This document shows, piece by piece, positions 44,265-53,841 of a stretch of 64,000 bases of DNA. Both the position numbers and the translations under genes were made by a program. Source of the DNA: Thalassococcus halodurans. GTDB lineage: Bacteria > Pseudomonadota > Alphaproteobacteria > Rhodobacterales > Rhodobacteraceae. The number at the start of each line of letters is the position of its first letter. Position 1 is the first letter of the stretch. Below the pieces are notes generated by a model. That model was not told the DNA's origin and made no database searches. It saw nothing but the letters and a program-made list of their open reading frames with translations. The stretch covers positions 622,501-686,500 of the forward strand of contig NZ_FNUZ01000002.1 of assembly GCF_900108225.1 (NCBI RefSeq). Direction: 5' to 3'.

Positions 44265-44726
44265 ATGACCACCCTGACCCGCCGCGCGTCGCTTGGCTTG
44301 ATGTTGGCCACACCTGCCCTGATCCTTGCCGCCCGCCCCGCCTTTGCCCGCGAACCCGACATCTACCAAGAAGGTGGCATCGCCATCGACGGATCAGACG
44401 CTGTGGCCTACTTTGACGGCAATGGCCCTGTAGCAGGAAACCCCGCCCACCAAATCAATTGGAACGGTGCCATCTGGCAGTTTGCCAGCGCGACCAATGC
44501 TGACACCTTCCAAGCAGACCCGACCGCATACGCCCCCCAGTTCGGCGGCTATTGCGCCTATGCGGCCTCACTAGGATACCTCGCGCCGACAATGCCCGAG
44601 GCGTGGACGCTGTACGACGGTAAGCTATACCTGAACGCCAATCTGCGCGCCCGCGACCTCTGGCTTCAGGACGTTCCCGGCAACATCGCCAAGGGCGAAG
44701 CGAACTGGCCCGGTATTCTGGGCTAA
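44265..44726 (+). CDS. Exported YHS-domain protein
   Basis: A 153-residue periplasmic protein. The N-terminus has TRRASLGLML, a twin-arginine-like motif, and a signal peptide ending at AFA near residue 28. The mature part is one YHS domain (IDGSDAVAYFDGNGPVAG, INWNGAIWQFASATNADTF, YGGYC-like FGGYCAYAAS), a fold often associated with metal binding or copper resistance. GAAGGAG lies six bases before ATG 44265. The longer upstream frame is not supported. Neighbours give no clear partner. Confidence 0.85.
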   Translation: MTTLTRRASLGLMLATPALILAARPAFAREPDIYQEGGIAIDGSDAVAYFDGNGPVAGNPAHQINWNGAIWQFASATNADTFQADPTAYAPQFGGYCAYAASLGYLAPTMPEAWTLYDGKLYLNANLRARDLWLQDVPGNIAKGEANWPGILG

Positions 44727-44776
44727 TCCGCGCACGACACAGGACCATACTTGACCTTTCAGCGCGCAAGCGGCAC

Positions 44777-45424
44777 ATGCAGCGCATGACACAGATTGCG
44801 CTTATCACCGGTGCGTCCCGTGGCCTTGGCTTTGCCCTGGCCGAGGCGCTTGCCCCTGAATACCACATCGTCGCCGTCGGCCGGACCGTTGGCGGACTGG
44901 AAGATCTGGACGACCGGATCAAAGCCAAAGGCGGCGATGCAACGCTGGCCCCGATGGACGTGACCAACCGCGATGCGATGGCACAGCTGTGCCGCTCTGT
45001 GTTTGACCGTTGGGGCGGCGCAAAACTGTGGATCCACACCGCGATCCACGCGGCCCCCTTGGCCCCCGCCGATCATCTTGACCAGAAAGATTGGGACAAG
45101 TCGGTAAACACCAATGTCACGGCAATGGGCCACCTTATCCCCTTCATCGCGCCGCTGATCGGGCCGGAAGGCACAGCCGTGTTTTTCGACGACACCCACG
45201 CGGGCGAAAAGTTCTTTGGCCACTACGGAGCAACCAAAGCCGCGCAAATGGCACTGGTCCGCAGCTGGCAGTCCGAAACGGAAAAAATCGGCCCCAAGGT
45301 AAAGATCCTTTCGCCCGGTCCGTTGCGCACGGCGACCCGTGGTCGCTTCTTCCCCGGCGAAGACAAAGACGCACTACCGCTACCGAAAGATGTGGCCGCA
45401 GAACTTCTGCAACAAATCATCTGA
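44777..45424 (+). CDS. Short-chain dehydrogenase/reductase
   Basis: A 215-residue NAD(P)-dependent oxidoreductase. The nucleotide motif TGASRGLGFALAEAL is near residue 11; the catalytic tyrosine and lysine are in GHYGATKAAQMAL near residue 153, and an NVTAMGHLIPF segment replaces the usual NNAG-type helix region. Later LSPGPLRTATRGRFFPGED is common in the family. Substrate unknown. ATG 44786 is an alternative start three codons later; neither has a clear ribosome site. Confidence 0.85.
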   Translation: MQRMTQIALITGASRGLGFALAEALAPEYHIVAVGRTVGGLEDLDDRIKAKGGDATLAPMDVTNRDAMAQLCRSVFDRWGGAKLWIHTAIHAAPLAPADHLDQKDWDKSVNTNVTAMGHLIPFIAPLIGPEGTAVFFDDTHAGEKFFGHYGATKAAQMALVRSWQSETEKIGPKVKILSPGPLRTATRGRFFPGEDKDALPLPKDVAAELLQQII

Positions 45425-45496
45425 TAGCAAAGCCTTGCCGCGCTTGCCCCGCGTTCCGTGTTTGCCTATTCAGGTCGAAAGGCAAAGGCGGAACGT

Positions 45497-46282
45497 ATGC
45501 GCATTCTCATTACCAATGACGACGGGATCAATGCACCGGGCCTGAAAACCCTGCACGCGATCGCAACCGAACTTGCAGGCGAAAAGGGCGAGGTCTGGAC
45601 AGTCGCACCGGCGTTCGAACAATCCGGCGTCGGGCATTGTGTCAGCTACAGCCATCCGTTCATGATCAGTCAGTTGGATGATCGTCGCTTTGCCGCCGAA
45701 GGCAGCCCCGCCGATTGCGTTCTAGCCGGCGTCCATGACGTTCTGAAAAACAAGACCATTGATCTGGTCCTTTCCGGCGTGAACCGCGGCAACAACTCGG
45801 CCGAAAATGCGTTGTATTCCGGCACCTTGGGTGGCGCTTTGGAAGCAGCATTACAGGGCCTGCCCGCGATTGCGCTGTCGCAATATTACGGCCCCGACAA
45901 CGTCAATCTGGACGATCCGTTCGAGGCCGCAGCACAGCACGGCGCCGATGTCATTCGCAAAATTCTGGATTTCGGATTTGGTGACGCTGAGGGTTATAAG
46001 CTGTTCTACAACGTCAACTTCCCACCCGTGCCCGCCGATCAGGTCAAAGGCACCCAAGTCGTGCGGCAGGGTCTGCGCAAGGGCACCGGTTTTTCTGTTG
46101 AGCCGCACATCTCGCCCACGGGCCGTCGATACATGTGGATCCGTGGCGGCGACCAGCGGCGCACCACAGGGCATAAGACAGACGCGCAGGCCAATCTGGA
46201 CGGTTACATCAGCGTCACGCCCATGCAGGCCGATTTTACCGCGCATCACACGCTCGACGATCTGGAAAGCCATTTCTCATGA
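45497..46282 (+). CDS. surE: 5'/3'-nucleotidase SurE
   Basis: Divalent-metal phosphatase acting on nucleoside monophosphates, linked to stationary-phase survival. The 261-residue protein starts [16 protein letters not shown], whose DD pair binds the metal; the serine/asparagine partners are in [11 protein letters not shown] and [23 protein letters not shown] 45497 is the family start. Its stop overlaps the pcm start by four bases (ATGA), the classic surE-pcm-nlpD arrangement. Confidence 0.97.
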   Translation: MRILITNDDGINAPGLKTLHAIATELAGEKGEVWTVAPAFEQSGVGHCVSYSHPFMISQLDDRRFAAEGSPADCVLAGVHDVLKNKTIDLVLSGVNRGNNSAENALYSGTLGGALEAALQGLPAIALSQYYGPDNVNLDDPFEAAAQHGADVIRKILDFGFGDAEGYKLFYNVNFPPVPADQVKGTQVVRQGLRKGTGFSVEPHISPTGRRYMWIRGGDQRRTTGHKTDAQANLDGYISVTPMQADFTAHHTLDDLESHFS

Positions 46283-46923
46283 CGATCGACGCGGAACGCA
46301 AAATGCAGTTTCTCTTTGCGCTCCGCTCAAAGGGGGTCACAAACAGCGCTGTGCTGAACGCGATGGAGAAGATCGATCGCCTGCCCTTTATCCGGCACTA
46401 TTTCACCGACCGCGCGTATGAAGACATGCCGTTGCCAATTGCCTGCGGCCAGACGATTTCGCAGCCCTCTGTCGTAGGGTTAATGACGCAGGCCTTGGAT
46501 ATCTCGCCGCGTGACAAGGTGCTCGAGGTCGGGACAGGCTCTGGCTATCAGGCCGCAATCCTAAGCCAGCTGGCGCGGCGCGTTTATACCGTTGACCGGC
46601 ACGCCCGCCTTGTCCGTGAAGCACGCGAGGTTTTCGACGAATTGGGATTGGTGAACATCACCGCCTTTGCTGCCGACGGAAGCTTTGGCCTGCCGGATCA
46701 GGCGCCGTTCGACCGTATTATTGTGACCGCAGCCGCAGAAGACCCGCCGGGCCCCCTATTGGCGCAGCTTAAGATCGGCGGTATCATGGTTGTACCCGTG
46801 GGCCAGTCGGACGCTGTGCAAAGCCTGATTAAGGTGACGCGCACGGAAACCGGCTATGACTATGATGAACTGCGCGCCGTGCGGTTTGTCCCACTACTTG
46901 AGGGGATGGGCAAAGAAAGCTAA
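46279..46923 (+). CDS. pcm: Protein-L-isoaspartate O-methyltransferase
   Basis: Methylates L-isoaspartyl residues in aged proteins so that they revert to aspartate. The 214-residue protein has [21 protein letters not shown] near residue 55, split here by the SAM motif [15 protein letters not shown] near residue 80, and [16 protein letters not shown] near residue 150. Translation is probably coupled to surE by the four-base overlap. nlpD follows 57 bases later. Confidence 0.96.
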   Translation: MTIDAERKMQFLFALRSKGVTNSAVLNAMEKIDRLPFIRHYFTDRAYEDMPLPIACGQTISQPSVVGLMTQALDISPRDKVLEVGTGSGYQAAILSQLARRVYTVDRHARLVREAREVFDELGLVNITAFAADGSFGLPDQAPFDRIIVTAAAEDPPGPLLAQLKIGGIMVVPVGQSDAVQSLIKVTRTETGYDYDELRAVRFVPLLEGMGKES

Positions 46924-46980
46924 TCCTTCTTTGAACTACCAGACGTTCCGGCAACAAGGGGCGCAGTTGAGGATATCGAG

Positions 46981-48168
46981 ATGACAGTGACAAACCGATC
47001 ATTTTTGCGTCTGAACGCCAGACTGGGTGCGGCGGCACTTGCCCTGACCACAGTGGCCGCTTGTGAAGGCCCGATGGATCTTGACCTGCGTGGTCGTTTG
47101 GGTGGCCCCGTCGACACCGCAAGCGCCGCAGCGAACGCAACAGCGCCCAAACCCAAACCCGATGCGAACGGTGTTATTTCCTACCCCAGCTATCAGGTCG
47201 CAGTCGCCCGTCGCGGCGACACGCTTTCCACGCTGGCGGATCGCGTCGGCGCGGATGTGAACGAACTGGCCCGGTTCAACGGCATCAAGGAATTCGATCC
47301 CCTTCGCGCAGGCGAAATCGTCGCCCTGCCCACGCGGGTCGCCGCACAGGACACCGCCCCGATCAAACCGGCGGGCAACATCGACATCACAACACTTGCA
47401 GGCAACGCCATTGATCAGGCCGCGCCAACGCCTGGCCAGACCACTGCCACAACTACGGGTGGCGTTGAACCGATCCGACATCAGGTCCAGCGCGGTGAAA
47501 CGGCATTCACCATTGCACGGCTTTACAACGTGACGCCCCGCGCGCTGGCGGACTGGAACAGCCTGGATCGAAACTATTCGATCCGTGAAGGCCAATATCT
47601 GCTGATCCCCGTTACCTACGCTGCAGAAGAGCGTGTGATCGAGCCCGCCACCACGACACCCGGCACTGGCAGCCCGACCCCGACGCCGCCGTCGGCATCG
47701 AAACCGCTGCCGCCCGCAGACACAACGGCCGCAGCGACCCAACCTGCAGAAACGACAACCGCAGCCAAGCCTGCCGAACCTGTCGCTGACGTGGGCACAA
47801 CAACGACTGCCTCTTCGGCCAGCCGCCCGATGCAAATCCCTGTCCAAGGGTCGATCATTCGCGATTACGCAAAGGGCAAGAACGATGGCATCGATATTGC
47901 CGCGCCTGCTGGCACAGCCGTAAAGGCCGCCGAGTCCGGCACAGTCGCCGCGATCACCACAAACACCGAAGGCGTTCCGATCCTTGTGATCAAACACTCC
48001 AACAACCTGCTGACCGTCTACACCCACATTGATGGCATCACGGTCAAAAAAGGTGACACCGTCAAACGCGGCGAAACCATCGGCAAGGTGCGCGCAGGCG
48101 ATCCGGCGCGGATGCACTTCGAAGTACGGGACGGCTTCGACAGCGTTGATCCCAACGACTACATCTAA
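46981..48168 (+). CDS. nlpD: NlpD-like LysM/M23 lipoprotein
   Basis: A 395-residue envelope lipoprotein (lipobox near AAC at residue 28). Two LysM peptidoglycan-binding repeats lie near residues 60-118 (RRGDTLSTLADRVG) and 160-210 (QRGETAFTIARLYN), then a proline/threonine/alanine-rich linker, then an M23/LytM domain from about residue 290. In that domain the first zinc ligand is lost (KNDGIDIAAPAG has no histidine before G) while MHFEVR keeps the last, as in amidase-activating NlpD proteins without hydrolytic activity. Part of the surE-pcm-nlpD block. Confidence 0.9.
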   Translation: MTVTNRSFLRLNARLGAAALALTTVAACEGPMDLDLRGRLGGPVDTASAAANATAPKPKPDANGVISYPSYQVAVARRGDTLSTLADRVGADVNELARFNGIKEFDPLRAGEIVALPTRVAAQDTAPIKPAGNIDITTLAGNAIDQAAPTPGQTTATTTGGVEPIRHQVQRGETAFTIARLYNVTPRALADWNSLDRNYSIREGQYLLIPVTYAAEERVIEPATTTPGTGSPTPTPPSASKPLPPADTTAAATQPAETTTAAKPAEPVADVGTTTTASSASRPMQIPVQGSIIRDYAKGKNDGIDIAAPAGTAVKAAESGTVAAITTNTEGVPILVIKHSNNLLTVYTHIDGITVKKGDTVKRGETIGKVRAGDPARMHFEVRDGFDSVDPNDYI

Positions 48169-48205
48169 CGCCCGTTGGACGGCGCAAAGCAGCGGTCAGG
48201 GACCG

Positions 48206-48574
48206 TTACTTTGAAGAGACAAAGACCCGGCTGGAAACTTGGATCGAGTTTTTGGACGGGTCTTTTGCATTGGCAAAGCAGTAGCCATCCGCTTGAAATA
48301 TTTTGCCAAAAGCCAATCCGTCCTGCTTTGCCTTCGCGACAAAGGCAGGCACATCTTCGACGTCGAACACCAGCTTGATCAGAACCTGCCCTTCTTTCTG
48401 GCCTGTCGACGCAGGATGTAACAAAATCCCCAGCCCGCTGCTTGGGTGAACAAGTTCGACGATGCGGTCGCCCTCATTGTGGATCACATCAAAGCCGAAA
48501 TACCTTTGATAGAAGGCTTCCAACTCGGCCATTTTGTGTCTGTATATCACGACACGTCCAAAGGCAGCCGACAT
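48206..48574 (-). CDS. VOC-family (glyoxalase-like) protein
   Basis: A 122-residue protein of one vicinal-oxygen-chelate domain: MAELEAFYQRYFGFDV near residue 14, HPSSGLGILLHP in the middle, and DGYCFANAKDPSKNSIQV at the end. VOC proteins include lyases, dioxygenases and resistance proteins; the substrate is unknown. GGGAG lies before the start at 48574. It converges on nlpD and stands alone, with 65 bases to the DUF815 gene upstream on the same strand. Confidence 0.82.
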   Translation of the reverse strand: MSAAFGRVVIYRHKMAELEAFYQRYFGFDVIHNEGDRIVELVHPSSGLGILLHPASTGQKEGQVLIKLVFDVEDVPAFVAKAKQDGLAFGKIFQADGYCFANAKDPSKNSIQVSSRVFVSSK

Positions 48575-48639
48575 GGAATTCTCCCTCACCGAAGTTATCG
48601 GTGATAAGGCCACATCAGCAAACGCAACGCAAATAAAGC

Positions 48640-49485
48640 TTAGCCCAGCTTAACGCCCTTGCGACCGGCCAGATCGGTAAAGAACTGCCATGCTACACGG
48701 CCAGATCGCGATCCGCGCGTTGCCTGCCACTCAATGGCCTCGGCCCGCAGTTCATCCGCATCCACTTTGACGCCATAGGCATCACAGTAGCCGTCGATCA
48801 TCGCCAGATATTCATCCTGCGTGCAAGGATGGAAGCCCAGCCAAAGACCAAAACGGTCAGACAGGGAAACCTTTTCTTCCACCGCTTCGCCTGGATTGAT
48901 GGCAGAGGACCGTTCGTTTTCGATCATATCGCGCGGCATCAGATGGCGGCGGTTGGATGTGGCATAGAACAGCACGTTCTCGGGCCGCCCTTCGATCCCG
49001 CCATCCAGCACGGCCTTCAGGCTCTTGTAGTGCTGGTCGTCGTGCGAGAATGACAGGTCATCGCAAAACAGCAAAAAGCGGTAGGGCGCACCGCGCAGAT
49101 GGTTCAACAGGCGCGACACGGACGGTAGGTCTTCGCGCTGCAGTTCGACCATTTTCAGATCATAACCTTCGGCCTGAACGGCCGCGTGCACCGCCTTAAC
49201 CACCGAAGATTTCCCCATCCCGCGCGATCCCCAAAGAAGCGCGTTGTTGGCGGGCAGCCCCTTGGCGAACTGGCGTGTGTTTTCCAAGAGCGTATCACGG
49301 GTGCGATCAATGCCGACAAGCAGCTTCAGATCAATGCGCGACACCTCGGGCACAGGCTCCAGACGATCTGGCGACACATGCCAGACAAACGCGTCGGCGG
49401 CGTCAAAGTCAGGTGTGCTCAGCGGGGCCGGCGCGAGGCGCTCTAGCGCCTCGGCAATGCGGATCATCGGATCAGTGTCAGTCAT
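48640..49485 (-). CDS. DUF815-family ATPase
   Basis: A 281-residue P-loop ATPase. Walker A is LLWGSRGMGKSSVVKAVHA near residue 85, Walker B RFLLFCDDLSFSHDD near residue 135, and TSNRRHLMPRDMIEN near residue 185 is typical of DUF815/COG2607. The client is unknown. Its start codon overlaps the tatC stop by one base, so it is translated with the Tat operon; from memory the tatC-DUF815 neighbourhood recurs in Rhodobacterales. Confidence 0.88.
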   Translation of the reverse strand: MTDTDPMIRIAEALERLAPAPLSTPDFDAADAFVWHVSPDRLEPVPEVSRIDLKLLVGIDRTRDTLLENTRQFAKGLPANNALLWGSRGMGKSSVVKAVHAAVQAEGYDLKMVELQREDLPSVSRLLNHLRGAPYRFLLFCDDLSFSHDDQHYKSLKAVLDGGIEGRPENVLFYATSNRRHLMPRDMIENERSSAINPGEAVEEKVSLSDRFGLWLGFHPCTQDEYLAMIDGYCDAYGVKVDADELRAEAIEWQATRGSRSGRVAWQFFTDLAGRKGVKLG

Positions 49486-50393
49486 CAGGATTTGCTGTCT
49501 TCGGATTTCTCGGAAACTTCGACGTCAGCCTCTTCGTCTTCGTCGTCAAAGATTTCGTCGTCATCTTCGACCCAAAGGCCCTGTGCCCGCAAATCCGCTT
49601 CGCGCTTTCGTTCGACGCGACGCACAAGGAAGATCGACACTTCGTAGAGGCCATAGACCACAACGAACAGGATGATTTGGGTAATGACGTCCGGCGGTGT
49701 GACCAATGCGGCCAGCACCAGAATGGCGACCACGGCGTATTTGCGCACATCGCCCAGCCCCTTGGAGCTAACCAGACCCGCCTTACCCATCAGTGTCAGC
49801 AGAACCGGCAGTTGGAAACACAGGCCGAAAGCCACGATGAACTTAACTGTCAGGTTCAGGTATTCCTGCGCAGATCCTTGGAAGACCACAGACAGCGGCG
49901 CTGCATTCTGACCACCTTCGACGCTTTCACCACCGGTTCCGAACTGCTGGAAGCCGAGGAAGAAGTCATAGGCCAATGGCGTTACGACATAAAACGCAAA
50001 GGCCGCGCCCAGCATGAACATGAAGGGCGACGCTACCAGAAACGGCAGGAATGCACCCTTTTCGGACTTGTACAATCCCGGCGCAACAAAGCGCCACAAC
50101 TGGTTGGCAATCAACGGAAAAGACAGCATGAAGCCGCCAAGAAGCGACACTTTGATCGCAACAAAGAAGCCTTCCTGCGGCGAGATAAAGATCAGGTCAC
50201 AGTCCTGACCACGTTCGGCCAGAACCTGACACAATGGCGCGGTCAGGAAGTTGAAGATCGGCGTCGCGACGGTAAAGCAGATCACCATACCGATCAGGAA
50301 ATAGACCACACAGCGGATCAACCGCGTACGCAATTCGGCCAGATGTTCAATCAGCGGGGCCGAAGAGTCCTCGATCTCGTCTAGTGCGCTCAT
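49485..50393 (-). CDS. tatC: Sec-independent protein translocase TatC
   Basis: Core membrane subunit of the twin-arginine translocase, which recognises RR signal peptides and exports folded proteins. The 302-residue protein has six hydrophobic segments, the opening [21 protein letters not shown]-type E-L-R motif (EHLAELR near residue 18) and [17 protein letters not shown]. The last 45 residues are highly acidic, an extension beyond the usual length of about 250. It overlaps tatB by four bases. Confidence 0.95.
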   Translation of the reverse strand: MSALDEIEDSSAPLIEHLAELRTRLIRCVVYFLIGMVICFTVATPIFNFLTAPLCQVLAERGQDCDLIFISPQEGFFVAIKVSLLGGFMLSFPLIANQLWRFVAPGLYKSEKGAFLPFLVASPFMFMLGAAFAFYVVTPLAYDFFLGFQQFGTGGESVEGGQNAAPLSVVFQGSAQEYLNLTVKFIVAFGLCFQLPVLLTLMGKAGLVSSKGLGDVRKYAVVAILVLAALVTPPDVITQIILFVVVYGLYEVSIFLVRRVERKREADLRAQGLWVEDDDEIFDDEDEEADVEVSEKSEDSKS

Positions 50394-50830
50394 GCCTCGT
50401 CCTTCTTGGTGGCCGCTTCCTCAAGCTCGGCAGCCTTTTGCAACGCGGCATCGGCCTCGGCCTGCCGTTTTTCGGCTTCCTTGCGGGCTGTCGTTGCTTC
50501 GATCTTTTTGCGCAGGTCGTCCTTTTCAGGCGCTTTCGGCGCATCGGGCTTGTCCGGATCGAAATCGGTCAGATCACGGGCCGCATCCTTAACGCTGTCC
50601 ATTGCCGAACCCAGCGGATTTGTCGCCGACTTCAGGGTCTTGGTCACGTCGCTGACGCCAGCTTCGTTGGCGGCATCGTTCATTGCGCGCGAAAACTCGC
50701 GCGCCATACCTTTGGCCTTACCCATGAACCGCCCCATATTGCGGAACAGCACAGGCAAATCCTTGGGGCCGACCACAATCAGCGCCACAATGCCAACGAC
50801 CAGCAGCTCGGTCCAGCCCATCCCAAACAT
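50390..50830 (-). CDS. tatB: Sec-independent protein translocase TatB
   Basis: Second Tat receptor subunit, 146 residues: one N-terminal membrane helix ([20 protein letters not shown], with the polar GxxE pattern), the hinge GPKDLP and an amphipathic helix, then a charged, lysine/glutamate/alanine-rich tail predicted to be helical. Placed between tatA (six bases upstream) and tatC (four-base overlap), giving transcription order tatA-tatB-tatC. Confidence 0.93.
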   Translation of the reverse strand: MFGMGWTELLVVGIVALIVVGPKDLPVLFRNMGRFMGKAKGMAREFSRAMNDAANEAGVSDVTKTLKSATNPLGSAMDSVKDAARDLTDFDPDKPDAPKAPEKDDLRKKIEATTARKEAEKRQAEADAALQKAAELEEAATKKDEA

Positions 50831-50836
50831 GGCGGA

Positions 50837-51058
50837 TTAGACCTTGTCTTTTTCGGTCTCGGATTCCGGTGTCACGTCTTTTGCGGACTCGGCATTGTCG
50901 TCTTCCAGTTCCTTGGCACCGTCGCTTACGCCCTTTTTGAACGCAGTGATGCCTTTGCCCACTTCACCCATCAGGCCGGAAATCTTGCCACGGCCGAACA
51001 GCACAAGCACGACAACGGCGATCAGCAGAAGGCCGGGAAGACCAATATTGTTGAGCAT
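50837..51058 (-). CDS. tatA: Sec-independent protein translocase TatA
   Basis: Pore-forming Tat subunit, 73 residues: a membrane helix ([18 protein letters not shown]), the hinge [17 protein letters not shown], and an acidic tail. The start at 51058 is preceded on the minus strand by GGGAGA; a longer frame upstream lacks Tat features. First gene of tatABC. The promoter should lie in the 192-base divergent gap before the WYL-type regulator; no clear -35/-10 pair was seen. Confidence 0.93.
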   Translation of the reverse strand: MLNNIGLPGLLLIAVVVLVLFGRGKISGLMGEVGKGITAFKKGVSDGAKELEDDNAESAKDVTPESETEKDKV

Positions 51059-51250
51059 TTCATTTCTCCCAAAACTGCAGGCCGTGCCTGCGATATCCTC
51101 AATAGTTCTAGCCACAACCCGCCCCCTCGGAAAGCGGCAAAAGCACCGGAATTGCGCTGTTAGCGTCGGAATTTCCAACTAATTACTGCCATAAACTTGT
51201 CAGTTGTCAGGTTTTTGTCAGTATAGGCGAAAATGACATGAGAATCAGGG

Positions 51251-51925
51251 ATGAAACGCACAGACCGCCTGTACACACTGATGACCCGCCTGAAAGACGG
51301 CGGCCTGCATCGCGCCGAAGACCTTGCCACCGAATTGGGCGTGTCCTTGCGCACCATATATCGTGACATGGACACGCTGGCGGCGTCTGGCGTGCCGGTC
51401 GAAGGCGAACGGGGGTTGGGTTATACCGCGCGTGCGACGATCACCTTGCCGCCGATGAACCTAACAGACGCAGAGCTTGAAGCGCTGCACATCGGTCTGG
51501 CAGCTGTTGCTGCATCTGACATGCCAGAACAGGCCGACGCTGCGCGGACGCTGGCCAGCAAGATGGATGCGGTTCTGCCCGAAGACGCAGGCATGGCCGC
51601 CCGCAGCTTCGGTTTTGCCACCTATCCGTTTTCAGAAGCAGCACAGGGCTTTAGGCACATGCCCGCGATCCGCGCAGCCCTGCGTGCGCGACAAAAACTG
51701 CGGCTGACGTTCCTGGACGACACCAAACCCCATGATGTGCGGCCGTTGCACATGGATTATTGGGGGCGCATCTGGACCTGCATTGCGTGGGACGAAACCG
51801 ATGGCGCATTCAGCAGCTTCCGGATTGATCGTGTCGATACCCTGCGTCCTTTGCCCGGGTTGTTCGTTGATGAACCGGGGAAGAGCCTGAAAGACTATCA
51901 AGCGCTTGAAAACGCGAAACCTTAG
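51251..51925 (+). CDS. WYL-domain transcriptional regulator (YafY type)
   Basis: A 224-residue regulator. Residues about 1-55 are an HTH_11 winged helix (RAEDLATELGVSLRTIYRDM), and residues about 140-205 a WYL-type ligand domain (RARQKLRLTFLDD, DYWGRIWTCIAWDETDGAFSSFRIDRV). The ligand is unknown. Its stop overlaps that of the convergent LysR gene by a few bases. It is divergent from tatABC, but a link to export is not implied. Confidence 0.87.
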   Translation: MKRTDRLYTLMTRLKDGGLHRAEDLATELGVSLRTIYRDMDTLAASGVPVEGERGLGYTARATITLPPMNLTDAELEALHIGLAAVAASDMPEQADAARTLASKMDAVLPEDAGMAARSFGFATYPFSEAAQGFRHMPAIRAALRARQKLRLTFLDDTKPHDVRPLHMDYWGRIWTCIAWDETDGAFSSFRIDRVDTLRPLPGLFVDEPGKSLKDYQALENAKP

Positions 51926-52860
51926 GTTGGTAGCGCCATGTCCATGGACCGGCACAGGTCAAAAACCTGCTGGCGCATCCATCGCGCAAACGGCGCATTG
52001 TCAGACCGGCTATGCCAAATGCCGACAATCTGAACGACGTCCATCGGCATGGGGGCTTTGAAGATCCGCAAATCGTAAGAGTTTTTGAATTCCACTGCCA
52101 ATTGCGCCGGAATAAGCGCGATCAGATCACTGCCCCGCACGACCCTGCATACGCCGGAAAACACCTGAACCGTCATCGCAACATTCCGCGACCGCCCGAT
52201 TTTCGCAAGCGCGGCATCCCCCATCGCCGACAGCTGGCCTTCGGGTGAAAACAGGACATGCGGCATAGCGCAAAACCGGTCGATAGGAATTTCGCTGAAG
52301 TCTTCCAGATCAGCCACACCCGGGTTACTGCCCCGCGCAATCACGACAAAGGGCGACCGGAACAATGGTTCGCGGCTGATCCAACTGGGCAAGTCACAAT
52401 CGGGGATCAGGGCTAGATCCGCGTCATATCGTTCAAGACTGGCAAGATAGTCGTCCGGCACAAGATCCACCAATTGCGCCCGCACCTTTGGCGCAGTGCG
52501 CGTCAGCAGATCCCCCAAATTCGGCATCAGCAATTCGGCAAAGAAATCTGAGCCGGAGATTTTGAAATGCCCTTCTGCCTTTTCGGGATCAAAAGCATCC
52601 GCTTTGGACAGAAGCAGTTCAATCCTGTTCAGTTCATCCTGCACCCCATGCCGCAGGTTTTCGGCAAAATCCGTGGGCACCAGCCGATTGCCCTGCCGAA
52701 CAAACAGGGGATCATCCAAAGCATGACGCAACCGAGACAAGGACGAAGACACCGCAGGCTGGGAAAGTCCAAGCCGTGCGCTGGCTTTCACAGTGCTTCC
52801 TTCGCGGAACAAAGCATCAAGAACACGTAACAAATTCAGATCAAAGGTCGCGAAATTCAT
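51922..52860 (-). CDS. LysR-family transcriptional regulator
   Basis: A 312-residue regulator with the N-terminal winged helix NLLRVLDALFREGSTVKASA and LGLSQPAVSSSLSRLRHAL at residues about 9-50, and a periplasmic-binding-like effector domain from about residue 90. It belongs to the NodD/NahR-like branch judging from the opening FDLNLLRVLDAL and DPLFVRQG. It diverges from the cupin-membrane-GST operon, which it presumably controls; an inverted repeat CGGTAA-N4-TTACCG lies in the spacer. Confidence 0.92.
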   Translation of the reverse strand: MNFATFDLNLLRVLDALFREGSTVKASARLGLSQPAVSSSLSRLRHALDDPLFVRQGNRLVPTDFAENLRHGVQDELNRIELLLSKADAFDPEKAEGHFKISGSDFFAELLMPNLGDLLTRTAPKVRAQLVDLVPDDYLASLERYDADLALIPDCDLPSWISREPLFRSPFVVIARGSNPGVADLEDFSEIPIDRFCAMPHVLFSPEGQLSAMGDAALAKIGRSRNVAMTVQVFSGVCRVVRGSDLIALIPAQLAVEFKNSYDLRIFKAPMPMDVVQIVGIWHSRSDNAPFARWMRQQVFDLCRSMDMALPT

Positions 52861-52909
52861 CGGGCTGATAGATATTATATAAATTACAGATTTGCCTTAT
52901 ATCATGAAC

Positions 52910-52925
52910 CGGTAATACCTTACCG
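52910..52925. promoter_or_regulatory. Inverted repeat in the LysR-cupin spacer
   Basis: CGGTAA (52910-52915), TACC, TTACCG (52920-52925): a perfect six-base dyad with a four-base spacer, 47 bases before the cupin start and 50 from the LysR start. The neighbouring ATTATATAA at 52874 is a likely promoter element. The size fits a regulator dimer site, but no T-N11-A LysR box was established. Confidence 0.45.
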
Positions 52926-52972
52926 TCAACGGAAGCGCTTTCGTTTCGACCTGTGCATTTAAAGGTGAAACG

Positions 52973-53416
52973 ATGAAAGACACACATAATCAAGACGCCC
53001 CGCTGACATGGCTGGGCGTTACATACCAAACAATTTTGTCACCAAAGGCCACCAATGGCGCGATGTCGATTGTGGCATCCACCTCGCCCGTTGATAGCGG
53101 ACCGCCACGGCATATCCATCACGCAGAAGACGAAACCTTTGTGGTGCTTTCCGGTACGTGCCGTATCTGGCTTGAAGGGCAGGAATTTGACCTGACCGCC
53201 GGACAAAGCGCCTTTATCCCACGTGGGAAAGAGCACACCTTCAAGGTTATCGGGCAAGAGCCCTGCCGCAAGCTGATCATTCTGACGCCCGGCGGTTTTG
53301 AAGGTTTTTTCGCGGACATGGCCGAAGGTCAGTTCGCAATCCCAGACGACATGCCCGCCATCGATGCATCTGCGGCGCGGCACAATATGACCTTCACAGG
53401 TCCACCTTTAGATTAA
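52973..53416 (+). CDS. Cupin-domain protein
   Basis: A 147-residue single-cupin protein. The first metal-binding motif is GPPRHIHHAEDETFVVLSG near residue 45 and the second GQSAFIPRGKEHTF near residue 85, so a metal site of two or three histidines plus a glutamate is intact. Quercetinase-like or sugar-binding cupins look alike, and the substrate is unknown. First gene of a three-gene unit controlled from the divergent LysR gene. Confidence 0.85.
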   Translation: MKDTHNQDAPLTWLGVTYQTILSPKATNGAMSIVASTSPVDSGPPRHIHHAEDETFVVLSGTCRIWLEGQEFDLTAGQSAFIPRGKEHTFKVIGQEPCRKLIILTPGGFEGFFADMAEGQFAIPDDMPAIDASAARHNMTFTGPPLD

Positions 53417-53432
53417 AAACAGGGACAAAAAC

Positions 53433-53804
53433 ATGAAACAGATTGCATCCTACTTTTACATTCTCGCCGCTCTCTCGGCATTGTGCGGCATGGCTTGGGG
53501 CATCCAAATGTCCGCATCAGGCGACCACCTTCTTTCACCTGCACATGGTCATTTGAACCTGCTGGGCTTTGTCGCGATGGCCGTGTTCGGCACATACTAC
53601 GCGCTATCCCCCGCAGCCGCGCAATCCCGCATCGCTACCATACATCTTGTGCTGGCCGTTCTGTCAGTGGTCGTGCTGATCCCTGGCATCGTGTTTGCGA
53701 TCACCGGTCAGGGCGAAGTGCTAGCCAAGATAGGATCGATCCTTGCCGTTGTGTCGATGCTGATCTTCACCTTTGTGGTCGCCAAACACCGCATTCCAGC
53801 CTGA
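53433..53804 (+). CDS. Four-helix membrane protein with HGH motif
   Basis: A 123-residue membrane protein with four hydrophobic segments. The second segment starts SPAHGHLNLLGFVAMAVFG, a histidine pattern resembling the haem-binding helix of cytochrome oxidase subunit I or NorB-like small proteins. Whether haem is bound is unknown. It lies 16 bases after the cupin gene and 37 before the GST gene. Confidence 0.75.
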   Translation: MKQIASYFYILAALSALCGMAWGIQMSASGDHLLSPAHGHLNLLGFVAMAVFGTYYALSPAAAQSRIATIHLVLAVLSVVVLIPGIVFAITGQGEVLAKIGSILAVVSMLIFTFVVAKHRIPA

Positions 53805-53841
53805 ATAAGCAGGCAGACGGAGATTTGAGGAAAGCAATGCT